Below the pieces are notes generated by a model, which was given only the letters and a program-made list of their open reading frames with translations, ran no database searches and had not been told where the DNA came from. From Tumidithrix helvetica (GTDB lineage: Bacteria; Cyanobacteriota; Cyanobacteriia; Pseudanabaenales; Pseudanabaenaceae), in contig NZ_CBDDRA010000003.1 of the NCBI RefSeq assembly GCF_965232925.1, positions 1 through 64,000 on the forward strand: a DNA stretch of 64,000 bases, written 5' to 3'. Position numbers and translations under genes: made by a program. Every line of letters begins with the position of its first letter. The first letter of the stretch is position 1. Positions 1 to 8,293 of the stretch are shown here, one piece after another.

Positions 1-2
1 AA

Positions 3-228
3 CTTAGGGAAAAGGTAGACCAACTTCTAGCAGAATTAACTCCCCAAGTTATAGCATCGATTACTGGATATCCTTTCATTTTGGAAGCCCTATCTGTTGC
101 CAATATAATTTAAATTGGTATCAGAAAAAACACCTTGGTGGTTAAAAGTTGCAGGTAGCTTTGAAAACGATCCCACCTTTGACGAAGCAAATCGCCTTGG
201 TCAAGCATGGCGCAAATCTGCTGAATAG
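3..228 (+). pseudogene. Broken small antitoxin-like gene
   Basis: The window opens inside a reading frame (from base 3) that encodes a segment starting LREKVDQLLAELTPQV and stops at 111-113. A second frame, shifted by one and running to the stop at 226-228, encodes TPWWLKVAGSFENDP and FDEANRLGQAWR. From memory, small cyanobacterial DUF2281-like antitoxins join these two kinds of segment in one protein, so I read this as a frameshifted or internally deleted remnant. The junction carries AAATTGGTATCAG, identical over 13 bases to the right edge and flank of the repeat at 4551-4651. Whether the repeat caused the break is inference. It could also be two unrelated short ORFs. Confidence 0.4.
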
Positions 229-243
229 GGTGACATGAGATGT

Positions 244-903
244 CTATTTATACCAAGTTTGGTACCACTGACGCATCTGTTCGATTTCTGCGCTCTGGGA
301 TTGCACGATCGCACGAGAGAGGTTTCTCATTTCGGCGCGATCGCTGTCAACAATCGCACTAGACATCATGAGCGCCATTTTGTGATGGGGAATCATCTCT
401 TCGATAAAGGCTTTATCAAAATCAGGGGCAGTTTCTAGAGATTTCAGATCGGCTGCCATCATGTTTCTCATTCCCATCCTTCCCCGATGGTTCGTCGTTC
501 CTAAAGAAGGAACCGTTGTGCTGTACCACTGTTTATACCACGAGCCCATTTGCGCGATTTCACGGGTTTGATCGCGCTTAATCGCTGCTGCTAACTGACG
601 AATTTCAGGACGTTTAGAAAGTTTTAGCGCTAGGTCTGCCATCTGCACAGCGCCCTCATGGTGCGGAATCATCATTACGATGAAATGGCGATCGGTTGTT
701 TCGCCTATCATCCCCATCATCATGCCTTGCCCATGCATCATCTGACTTGGCATTCTTGGACTTGGTGTTGTACATGTCTGGGAAAGCGGTTCCCGTTGTG
801 CTGGTGCTGCCTGCACGACATTTGTAACAGCACCTACGGCTGCACTACCAACGAGAATGCCTGCCATGCCAAAGAGCCATGCTTTGCGGTTTTTAGGACT
901 CAT
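244..903 (-). CDS. CopM-like DUF305 periplasmic copper-binding protein
   Basis: Exported protein with two DUF305 units, each carrying a MIPHH motif (His pairs near residues 81-82 and 173-174 from this start), and a Met/His-rich stretch MMHGQGMMMGM between the signal peptide and the first unit. DUF305 proteins of this kind include Synechocystis CopM, which binds copper in the periplasm. I chose the ATG at 903 because AGAGGG lies six bases upstream and it puts a basic n-region directly before the hydrophobic segment; ATGs at 945 and 966 are in frame. It diverges from the MerR/CopA operon, which supports a role in copper handling. Metal specificity is inferred from the neighbours. Confidence 0.8.
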   Translation of the reverse strand: MSPKNRKAWLFGMAGILVGSAAVGAVTNVVQAAPAQREPLSQTCTTPSPRMPSQMMHGQGMMMGMIGETTDRHFIVMMIPHHEGAVQMADLALKLSKRPEIRQLAAAIKRDQTREIAQMGSWYKQWYSTTVPSLGTTNHRGRMGMRNMMAADLKSLETAPDFDKAFIEEMIPHHKMALMMSSAIVDSDRAEMRNLSRAIVQSQSAEIEQMRQWYQTWYK

Positions 904-1094
904 CTGATTCCCTCTGGCAAAGTCTTGAGAATTTTTAGAGTTCATAGATTTTTTCCCAAATGTCATACTTTCAGACTAGATCGAGAAAGTGAAACCAGGA
1001 TGAAAAAGGTATTCTTGTAAGGAAACTTAATGCGATTAAAGCCCTTTCTGGAAAAGATTTCACGCTTATTTCATGCTGGTCTGAAAAATAGTTC

Positions 1095-1126
1095 TTGACT
1101 CTCCAGTTAGCTAGAGAGTGTATAAG
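1095..1126 (+). promoter_or_regulatory. MerR-type promoter/operator with 20-bp spacer
   Basis: TTGACT (1095-1100) and TATAAG (1121-1126) are separated by 20 bp, longer than the usual 17. The spacer region holds the dyad ACTCTC-N10-GAGAGT (1098-1119). This overlong spacing with a centred palindrome is characteristic of promoters that MerR-family activators remodel, and the half sites resemble CadR/PbrR-type operators. It lies just upstream of the MerR gene and so probably drives merR-copA-cupredoxin; it may also affect the divergent DUF305 gene. Confidence 0.75.
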
Positions 1127-1184
1127 TAATGTAAGTTGATTCGCAACCGAATTGCTTGAGTTTTTAGGAGGTTTAGAACTAACT

Positions 1185-1622
1185 ATGGTGGCTGCACTAT
1201 CTCAAAATCAAGTTTTACTCCAAATTGGTCAAGTCGCAGAGCAAAGCAACGTTCCAATTAAAACAATTCGCTATTACGAGGAAATTGGTTTATTAAAGTC
1301 TTCTGGACGCACTGAGGGGAGATTTCGTTTGTTTGCTCCCGATGCGATCGCCCGAGTTGCCTTTATCAAGAGATTACAGAAGTTGGGTTTGAGCTTGCAA
1401 GAAATTGCCGAGATCTTGGAAGTTTACGATCGCGGGCTAGCGCCATGTACTGAAATCAAGCAGCAATTAGAACATCAGATTCACGAAATCGATCGCCGCA
1501 TTGCCGAATTGATGACGTTGCGGGGTGAGATCGATCGCTTGCTCCAAGATTGGACGCCATCCGAAAAAGCTTCTACAACAGAAATTTGTCCGATTTTAAA
1601 GAAACACGAAACGGAATTGTGA
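1185..1622 (+). CDS. MerR-family heavy-metal-responsive regulator
   Basis: 145-aa regulator with an N-terminal winged helix-turn-helix (IGQVAEQSNVPIKTIRYYEEIGLL), a long dimerisation helix (about residues 78-120) and two cysteines, C88 in APCTEI and C135 in EICPIL. The paired cysteines at the two ends of the helix fit thiolate metal sensing in the CueR/PbrR/CadR group. The ATG at 1185 follows AGGAGG at 1167-1172; a TTG at 1152 is in frame but would precede that ribosome site. It is followed by copA and cupredoxin genes on the same strand, so the likely signal is copper, although the cysteine arrangement alone does not fix the metal. Confidence 0.87.
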   Translation: MVAALSQNQVLLQIGQVAEQSNVPIKTIRYYEEIGLLKSSGRTEGRFRLFAPDAIARVAFIKRLQKLGLSLQEIAEILEVYDRGLAPCTEIKQQLEHQIHEIDRRIAELMTLRGEIDRLLQDWTPSEKASTTEICPILKKHETEL

Positions 1623-1665
1623 ATCCTAACGCGGCATATAAACAAGTTAATGGGAAAGGAGAAAA

Positions 1666-3906
1666 ATGGATAAGATTACCTTGAAGTTACGAGGAATGCA
1701 CTGCGCCTCCTGTGCCAGTAGCATTGAATCGGTCACACGTTCCCTGCCAGGTGTTGCGAATAGCAATGTCAATTTTGCGATCGAACAGGTGACGGTAGAA
1801 TATGATGCTGGAAAAACTAGCCCGAATTCGATTCAAACTGCGATCTCTACTATTGGCTTTGAAGCCATCTTACCCGATGCATCGAAAGATTCTCAAGACA
1901 TAGACAAAAAACTACGATTCGCAGAATCACAGAGCTTGACTCGTAAAGTTTGGTTAGGTGGTGTCGTTGGGACAATATTAGTCATCGGTTCGCTACCCAT
2001 GATGACGGGATTGAATATTGCCTTGATTCCCACTTGGGTTAGTAGCGCTTGGTTCCAGCTCTGTCTAGCGTTACCCGTACAGGTTTGGTGCGGCAGTTCC
2101 TTTTATACGGGAGCTTGGAAAGCATTCAAAAATCACACTGCCACGATGGATACCCTGATTGCACTAGGAACGCTCGCAGCTTTCTCCTATTCTCTCACTG
2201 TCACCTTAAACCCTAGCTTCTTCACTGCTCAGGGATTACAACCTGAAGTTTACTACGAGGTCTCGGTGGTGGTGATGACGCTGATTCTTTTAGGCAAACT
2301 ATTTGAGAATCGGGCAAAGGGAGAAACCTCCAATGCCATTCGCAAATTAATGGGATTAAAAGCTAAGACGGCACGAGTCCTCCGAGATGGCAAAGAATTC
2401 GATCTTCCGATTGAGGATGTGCAGGTTGGTGATGTGGTACTTGTGAGACCGGGCGAGAAAATTCCTGTGGATGGCGAAGCGATCGCAGGGAATTCCACCG
2501 TAGACGAATCCATGGTTACGGGCGAAAGTATTCCGATTGAGAAGAAAATCGGCGATCGCGTCATTGGTGCGACTATGAATAAGACGGGCAGTTTACAAAT
2601 AAAAGCGAGCCATGTCGGCAAAGATACGTTGCTATCGCAGATCGTCGATCTCGTGCAACAAGCGCAAGGTTCAAAAGCACCGATTCAACGACTGGCCGAT
2701 CGGGTTACGGGTTGGTTTGTGCCTGTGGTGATTTCCATTGCGATCGCGACCTTTCTGATCTGGTTTAACATCATGGGCAATCTCACCCTAGCAACAATTT
2801 CTGCTGTGGGCGTGCTAATTATTGCCTGTCCTTGCGCTTTAGGTTTGGCAGCTCCGACTTCGATCATGGTGGGTACGGGCAAGGGTGCCGAGAATGGAAT
2901 TCTGATCAAAGATGCGAGTAGTTTGGAACTAGCTCACAAAATCCAAACGATTGTGTTGGATAAGACGGGAACTGTTACCGAAGGTAAACCGACAGTAACT
3001 GACTTCCTTGCCCTCGATCGAGAGGATACTGAATTATTGAAACTAGTAGCAGCGATCGAGCGTAATTCCGAACATCCCCTAGCTGAGGCAGTTGTGGAAT
3101 ATGTGAAGCAGCAAGGGCTGGAGATTCCTGAGGTAACTGAATTCAACGCGATCGCAGGCAGTGGCGTGCAAGGGAAAGTTGGGAATGCTCTCGTGCAGGT
3201 AGGAACGCGACGTTGGATGCATGAGTTGCAAATCGACACTCATGAATTGCACCCATATCAGGATTCTTGGGAGACGGGTGGTAAAACCGTAGTATTAATT
3301 GCAGTTGACAATGTTGCAAGAGGCTTAATCGGTATTGCCGATCGCGTCAAGGTTTCATCCCCTGCTGCGGTCAGTGCATTACAGCGTATGAATATAGAAG
3401 TCGTAATGCTCACGGGTGATAATTCCCAAACGGCTGAAGCGATCGCCCGTGAAGTTGGCATCAAGCGTGTTTTTGCTGAAGTTCGACCCGACCAAAAGGT
3501 GGCAAAAATTCAAGAGTTACAAGCCGAAGGAAAAATCGTAGCGATGGTGGGTGATGGCATTAATGACGCGCCTGCTTTAGCACAGGCAAATGTCGGTTTA
3601 GCGATCGGGACAGGCACAGATATCGCGATCGCAGCCAGTGATATCACGCTCATTTCGGGCGATCTGCAAGGCATTGTCACGGCAATTCAACTCAGTCGCG
3701 CCACGATTCGCAATATCCAGCAAAATCTCTTCTTTGCCTTTATCTATAACATCGCAGGGATTCCCATTGCCGCTGGGATTCTATTCCCATTCTTTGGCTG
3801 GTTGCTCAGTCCCATTATTGCAGGTGGAGCCATGGCATTTAGTTCTGTTTCTGTTGTCACGAATGCCTTACGCCTAAGAGGTTTCCGTCCAACCCATCAG
3901 GCTTAA
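1666..3906 (+). CDS. copA: Copper-translocating P1B-type ATPase (CopA-like)
   Basis: Inner-membrane pump that uses ATP to move Cu(I) out of the cytoplasm or into the thylakoid system. It has an N-terminal heavy-metal domain with GMHCASC, the membrane metal site CPC at residues 388-390, the phosphorylation motif DKTGT with Asp432, MVGDGINDAPAL in the hinge, and a C-terminal MAFSSVSVV resembling the MxxSS of Cu(I) pumps. Length 746 aa is normal. AAAGGAG stands five bases before the ATG. It follows the MerR gene by 43 bp and precedes a cupredoxin gene. Copper rather than zinc or cadmium is indicated by CPC together with the MxxSS-like helix. Confidence 0.93.
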   Translation: MDKITLKLRGMHCASCASSIESVTRSLPGVANSNVNFAIEQVTVEYDAGKTSPNSIQTAISTIGFEAILPDASKDSQDIDKKLRFAESQSLTRKVWLGGVVGTILVIGSLPMMTGLNIALIPTWVSSAWFQLCLALPVQVWCGSSFYTGAWKAFKNHTATMDTLIALGTLAAFSYSLTVTLNPSFFTAQGLQPEVYYEVSVVVMTLILLGKLFENRAKGETSNAIRKLMGLKAKTARVLRDGKEFDLPIEDVQVGDVVLVRPGEKIPVDGEAIAGNSTVDESMVTGESIPIEKKIGDRVIGATMNKTGSLQIKASHVGKDTLLSQIVDLVQQAQGSKAPIQRLADRVTGWFVPVVISIAIATFLIWFNIMGNLTLATISAVGVLIIACPCALGLAAPTSIMVGTGKGAENGILIKDASSLELAHKIQTIVLDKTGTVTEGKPTVTDFLALDREDTELLKLVAAIERNSEHPLAEAVVEYVKQQGLEIPEVTEFNAIAGSGVQGKVGNALVQVGTRRWMHELQIDTHELHPYQDSWETGGKTVVLIAVDNVARGLIGIADRVKVSSPAAVSALQRMNIEVVMLTGDNSQTAEAIAREVGIKRVFAEVRPDQKVAKIQELQAEGKIVAMVGDGINDAPALAQANVGLAIGTGTDIAIAASDITLISGDLQGIVTAIQLSRATIRNIQQNLFFAFIYNIAGIPIAAGILFPFFGWLLSPIIAGGAMAFSSVSVVTNALRLRGFRPTHQA

Positions 3907-3965
3907 ATAGCTTTGTAAAGGCTATGAGGAATTCATTCATTATGAACATTGGAGAACGTACAGCC

Positions 3966-4475
3966 ATGCTGAAAATCAAACTTATCAACCTAATCGTTAT
4001 CCTTCCGCTTTTGGGAACGATTGCCCCCAGCGCATCGGCGGTAGAAATGACAGAAGAACGTGCGATGCGATTGCCCCAATTTCAAAAAATCGAACAGCCC
4101 CTTGCCCTTAAAATTGGTTTATCCGCAGGTGGTCTAGCCCTGATTAGCGCCCAGTTATGGTGGTTTCTTTTCAGTAAGCCAAAATCCCAACAGGCAGAAA
4201 CCAGTGATGGCATCCAAGAAGTAAGCATTACTGTAGATGGTGGTTATAGCCCTTCGTTGGTGACGGTCAAACGAGGTCAACCTGTACGATTAAAGTTCGT
4301 TCGCCGCGATCCTAGTAGCTGTCTGGATAAAGTTTTATTTCCTGACTTCCACATTGCTCAAGATCTAGCCTTGAATGCGACCACACCTGTGGAATTCACC
4401 CCTCAAACTGTGGGACATTATCAATATTCCTGTGGGATGAATATGTTTCACGGGGCGATCGATGTAAAAGAGTAG
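3966..4475 (+). CDS. Membrane-anchored cupredoxin-like protein
   Basis: About 169 aa: a signal peptide ending near APSASA, a short exposed stretch, a transmembrane helix (about residues 48-70) and a C-terminal cupredoxin fold. Candidate copper ligands are C119, H129 and the cluster SCGMNMFHG (C156, M158, M160, H162). This resembles the cupredoxin_1 proteins often found beside CopA. It probably hands copper to or receives it from the ATPase on the far side of the membrane (inference). In-frame ATGs at 3924 and 3942 are alternatives; I chose 3966 because it places the signal peptide directly at the start. It closes the copper operon. Confidence 0.75.
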   Translation: MLKIKLINLIVILPLLGTIAPSASAVEMTEERAMRLPQFQKIEQPLALKIGLSAGGLALISAQLWWFLFSKPKSQQAETSDGIQEVSITVDGGYSPSLVTVKRGQPVRLKFVRRDPSSCLDKVLFPDFHIAQDLALNATTPVEFTPQTVGHYQYSCGMNMFHGAIDVKE

Positions 4476-4550
4476 AAGGGGCGATCGTTTAGGATTCCTA
4501 TCCCTAACATCGTACTTGCTCATCTAAAATTTTTTTACGATCGAAAACTC

Positions 4551-4651
4551 ATACCATTTTCAAAAAATGATGCAACGCATCTTTTTGAAAAGACCGCGCA
4601 GAGCGCGGAACCCAAAACCCGATCTGTGGCAAATTCAAGAGAAATTGGTAT
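4551..4651 (+). repeat. Dispersed palindromic element, copy A
   Basis: Bounded by ATACCA and TGGTAT. The first half folds as TTTTCAAAAA (4557-4566) with TTTTTGAAAA (4582-4591) around GATGC-AAC-GCATC; the second has CCGCGC-AGA-GCGCGG (4594-4608). The last base of the copy overlaps the stop codon of the leftward gene at 4651. Copies B-E are at 25998, 31857, 33943 and 49734. No ORF inside looks real. Confidence 0.85.
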
Positions 4652-6090
4652 CAGTTCGTTGAGATTGTAAGTAGTTTGCTTCGATCTTGAGTACTGAGTT
4701 TGTTTTGGTGTTGATGATACCGATCCGCCATGATGGCAATAGACATAAACCCCCAAAGAATCATTCCACCTAACTCGATCATTGCCGAACCAGCAGTCAA
4801 AAAGATAAAAGAACTGATGGCGATCGCACGGGAAATATTCGCAAATGAGTCCGATTGAATCACGGAAATTTTTAGAATTGAAAGGATGAGTATGACCATA
4901 CCGCCAAGATAAGGAATCGTGCCAATCCAGCCTAATTGAAACAAACAGTTCAACAAAGCACTGTCATAGCCTACCCCGCCAAAACCATCCCCCAAAACAC
5001 TATCAAGGGCACTGTCTATTTTCCTAGTATAGAGTCCTTGTCTGGCGATCGCACTACCATCATTTTTAATATCAGCCAGCGTACCAACGCGATCGCTAAT
5101 AACTTTAGAGAAAGGTTCTATCGTCGTTAGAGGAACAACACAGATTGCCAAAACAAGAACTGTGATAATCAAACGATTTCTTAGTTTTGGCTGCATAGAA
5201 GTACTCATAGTAGCCAAAGAAATTATCCATCCGATCCAACCCGTACGAACTAAAGTAAGTAAAAAAGAAAGATAACCAAACCCAGCCGCAGGGAATCGCA
5301 TAAAGCTGGTGCAACTGAACAATATCAACAGACCAGCCATCATCATGTGAGAAAAAGTTCCTGGGGAGTTCATCGTGCTCCAGACACGAATACCTAACGG
5401 TTCGGGACTTCCTGCACTGGTCATTTTCGTGCTAACTAGCCACAAGCGATCCCAATCTGGTGCTACTTGAAATTGATACACTCCATAGATGCCAGAGATT
5501 AAGACTCCCCATAAAAATGTCCGTTGGATCGTTTGACGATAGGCTGGATAGTTCCGCCAATTAATCAATAGGTAATAACCAAAAAGAACTGGAGCTACCC
5601 ACTTTAAACAAATTAACGTAACTGCAATAGGTTTATCGTTAGCCAACCCAACCAAATAGCCATATAGTATGCCGCATAAAGCCAATATAAAGGGAAACGT
5701 TCCCTGTTTATGGGTTTTAGGAAGATTTTCATACAGCGTGTGTAAGCAAAATAAAACGGCTAAGTAAGGAGCTAAAAGAATCGTACTAGGATCGACAAAT
5801 GCCCCCCCGCGAAAATCTGCAATTCGTCGGATCAATGGGCTTAAAAAAAATAGCCACCAAGTGAAGCTAACGTAAATAATCGGATAACGAAAGTAGAGCA
5901 GACAGCCAATAGCAGCAGCGCCTATAGGAAAGACAACGTTTAAGATCTTGCTTCCAACCCCACCCATTCCTAGGAGTGCAGCGGTAAGAAAGATGTAAGA
6001 CAGCAGTGGAAACCAAGCCCCTGCTGGTTGGAAAAAATATAAAGGATTCTCACTCTTGTTTAGGGCTATAGATTTCTCAGGAGTGTTCAT
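4651..6090 (-). CDS. O-antigen ligase/polymerase-like membrane protein
   Basis: 479-aa polytopic membrane protein with about ten or more hydrophobic segments and a large extracytoplasmic loop (roughly residues 220-260), the shape of Wzy polymerases and O-antigen ligases of the PF04932 type. There is no strong catalytic motif to identify its substrate. It lies nine bases downstream of a family 2 glycosyltransferase gene, and a second one lies further upstream, so it probably polymerises or transfers an exopolysaccharide made by those enzymes. Its stop codon touches repeat copy A. It is too divergent from the IctB protein at 51552 to be called a recent duplicate by eye. Confidence 0.75.
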   Translation of the reverse strand: MNTPEKSIALNKSENPLYFFQPAGAWFPLLSYIFLTAALLGMGGVGSKILNVVFPIGAAAIGCLLYFRYPIIYVSFTWWLFFLSPLIRRIADFRGGAFVDPSTILLAPYLAVLFCLHTLYENLPKTHKQGTFPFILALCGILYGYLVGLANDKPIAVTLICLKWVAPVLFGYYLLINWRNYPAYRQTIQRTFLWGVLISGIYGVYQFQVAPDWDRLWLVSTKMTSAGSPEPLGIRVWSTMNSPGTFSHMMMAGLLILFSCTSFMRFPAAGFGYLSFLLTLVRTGWIGWIISLATMSTSMQPKLRNRLIITVLVLAICVVPLTTIEPFSKVISDRVGTLADIKNDGSAIARQGLYTRKIDSALDSVLGDGFGGVGYDSALLNCLFQLGWIGTIPYLGGMVILILSILKISVIQSDSFANISRAIAISSFIFLTAGSAMIELGGMILWGFMSIAIMADRYHQHQNKLSTQDRSKLLTISTN

Positions 6091-6099
6091 AAAAATTAC

Positions 6100-7077
6100 C
6101 TAGATTGAGAGTGCTCCATCATCGTTATGCGTCAAATCGCTAGGTTGTTGCCATGTTTTCCATCCTTGCCAACGACCAAGAATAGATGCAACTAGTTTCT
6201 TGCCCGCATTTTCATCTTTGGGTAAAAAGCGTAACCACTGAAGTACACCAAAGTTGCTACGCGTTCCAATCAAAATCGCCCAAAACAAGAAAACAATTTT
6301 CTGGGGAATTGGCAAATAATTTAACAAACCTAAGGTCTCATTATGAGCCATGTTTGTATGAGTAGTTTCGTTAAAGTTACTGCGTTTATCTTCATCAAAA
6401 CGTTGAGCAGGATAGTGATTGACTGAGACTGCTGGATCGTAGATCAGTTTCCAGCCTGCTTGCCTAATTGCAAGACTAAAAGCGATCTCAAAATTAACCT
6501 GCGCTCCCGTTCCACGCATGCGGCGATCGAATCTTAGGTTTGCGATCGCTTGATAACGAAAACTCATGTTTACCCCTTTAAGCACATCCACTTCACGGGG
6601 TTTTCCTATACCAATATGATGATTACCAATGACGCGACCAAACCACTGCACCTTTCCGACAATCTCACTTGCTCCTGACTCTAGATGCTCGTTAAAATAA
6701 ACCCAATCTCGTCCACCCACTCCCCCAATTTGTGGATCTGATAAAAAATGTGCTTCTATCCGCTCTAGCCAATTTGAATGGGGGGCAGCATCATCATCGG
6801 TAAAAGCAACAATATCGTTATTATCAGGTGCTTGATGAGTGACTAAATCTAACCCTACATTCATTGCAGCTACGACACCCGCCACATGCACATAGCCTAA
6901 AGTCAAAGGTAAATTTCCAGTTTGAAAAGATGCTAGAAACTCCTGCGTTTCCATATCTGTATCTCGCACGATCGCAATCACTCGATCTGCCTGCCGAGTT
7001 TGCTGTGATAAAGCGCTAAGGCATCGTTCTAAATCCTTAGGGCGGCGATAGGTAGGGACAATGACAGTTATGAGCAT
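6100..7077 (-). CDS. Family 2 glycosyltransferase
   Basis: 325-aa cytoplasmic-face glycosyltransferase with a GT-A fold. The N-terminus has VPTYRRPKDLERCL, the nucleotide-sugar and metal site is FTDDDAAPHSNWLER (about residues 91-105), and GTGAQVNFEIAF in the middle fits the acceptor-side acidic motif. The C-terminal third is more hydrophobic and may sit on the membrane. It is the middle gene of the leftward polysaccharide cluster 4651-8157, nine bases from the ligase-like gene. Sugar donor and acceptor cannot be read from the sequence. Confidence 0.87.
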   Translation of the reverse strand: MLITVIVPTYRRPKDLERCLSALSQQTRQADRVIAIVRDTDMETQEFLASFQTGNLPLTLGYVHVAGVVAAMNVGLDLVTHQAPDNNDIVAFTDDDAAPHSNWLERIEAHFLSDPQIGGVGGRDWVYFNEHLESGASEIVGKVQWFGRVIGNHHIGIGKPREVDVLKGVNMSFRYQAIANLRFDRRMRGTGAQVNFEIAFSLAIRQAGWKLIYDPAVSVNHYPAQRFDEDKRSNFNETTHTNMAHNETLGLLNYLPIPQKIVFLFWAILIGTRSNFGVLQWLRFLPKDENAGKKLVASILGRWQGWKTWQQPSDLTHNDDGALSI

Positions 7078-7134
7078 GTGGTGTTTCTGTAAATATCAAA
7101 CCATCACCATTTTTAGAAAATTATTATTTTGGAG

Positions 7135-8157
7135 TTACGATACTCCTTTGATTCCTTGATTGCGTAAACCGCTCAAAATAGTTTTGGCTAAATCTTTGAG
7201 GTTGCCAACAGCAGACAGTTGCCACTCAAAGAATGGAGCCAGCCCAAGAGAGAGTAGAAAAAGTCGCAACCTCAGTGCAGGAGAATCTCCTAGTCTTTTG
7301 AGTAATGCGATCAGTTCGGCTTTCTCAGTTTCATTGAATATGGGCAAAAAGCAATAGGCTGCATGGGTAAGTGCGAACTGTTGGCGTTGACGTGTAATTA
7401 CCCGGGTATCCCACTTTCGTTTCGCATAAGCAGGTAAAAGACTCTCTTCAAAAATGCGGATATATCCGCTAAGTTGGAGGTTCTTCCGCTTTGAACGAAC
7501 TTTACCTATATCTGACCAGACGCGATAGTAAGCAAGTACCTCATCCGAATAGACATTTCCATATCCAGCATCGGCGATTCGGATAGATAGGTCATAGTCC
7601 TCAACAAATTCAGGACGGTTCTCATAGACTTTAAGCTCTCGCAAAACCTTGCTGCGAAACATACAAATGTTTGCAGCAACTCGATACCCATAAACGGACG
7701 CCTGTAGAGCCTCTTCTGAGTTTTGAAAAGTTGCCTTCCGGGAAACGCGCTTGATGGCATGGGGTTTGCCTAGTTCATCAATAATTTGGATTGCTGTATG
7801 TGCGTAACCTGCTTCGGGGTATTTCTCAAGTAGCTGTAGCAGCTTTTCTACATAATCTGGTTTGAGGATGTCATCTGAATCTAAACGGACAATAAATTCA
7901 GTGTTTGGCTGATTTAATAACCAAGTGTTGTTGCCAGCAATTCCTAAGTTTTTCTCTTGGCGAAAATAGTTAATTTGTTGGAACTGCTCGCATAGCTTTG
8001 CCATGACACTAGGGGTCTCATCTGTACTAGCATCATCAGCAACCCATACTTCAATGTTTGAATAGGTCTGAGAGCAGGCGCTTTGCACTGAAGCCTCAAG
8101 ATAGGCTGATTGATTGTAGGTTGGTATACATATGGCTACTCGAACTGCTTCTTGCAT
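7135..8157 (-). CDS. Family 2 glycosyltransferase
   Basis: 340-aa GT-A glycosyltransferase with IPTYNQSAYLEASVQSA at the N-terminus, VADDASTDETPS and the metal-binding LDSDD (about residues 94-98), followed by FVEDYDLSIRIADAGY, the usual ED motif region. It starts the leftward three-gene polysaccharide cluster and is 57 bp upstream of the next glycosyltransferase. No membrane segment is obvious. It is probably involved in extracellular polysaccharide or glycan assembly; the specific sugar is unknown. Confidence 0.87.
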   Translation of the reverse strand: MQEAVRVAICIPTYNQSAYLEASVQSACSQTYSNIEVWVADDASTDETPSVMAKLCEQFQQINYFRQEKNLGIAGNNTWLLNQPNTEFIVRLDSDDILKPDYVEKLLQLLEKYPEAGYAHTAIQIIDELGKPHAIKRVSRKATFQNSEEALQASVYGYRVAANICMFRSKVLRELKVYENRPEFVEDYDLSIRIADAGYGNVYSDEVLAYYRVWSDIGKVRSKRKNLQLSGYIRIFEESLLPAYAKRKWDTRVITRQRQQFALTHAAYCFLPIFNETEKAELIALLKRLGDSPALRLRLFLLSLGLAPFFEWQLSAVGNLKDLAKTILSGLRNQGIKGVS

Positions 8158-8293
8158 GGTGATTTACTCCCTGCCCATTCATTTTCTAATATTTTATCTG
8201 TGGACTGAATAATCGCAGCCTAGAATTTCTATCGTTACTCAATCTACTAACCACTAGTTGCAACCTGCATTTTGAAAATCCCCAACTAAATCG

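Noticed and set aside
658..1020. 120-aa frame opposite the DUF305 gene
   Set aside because: Antisense shadow; the His and Cys richness comes from the Met/His codons of the real gene, and no ribosome site precedes it.
2253..2621. 122-aa frame opposite copA
   Set aside because: Shadow of a well-supported gene; biased composition and no known domain.
4535..4756. 73-aa frame crossing repeat copy A
   Set aside because: Made up of the repeat and an out-of-frame piece of the ligase gene.
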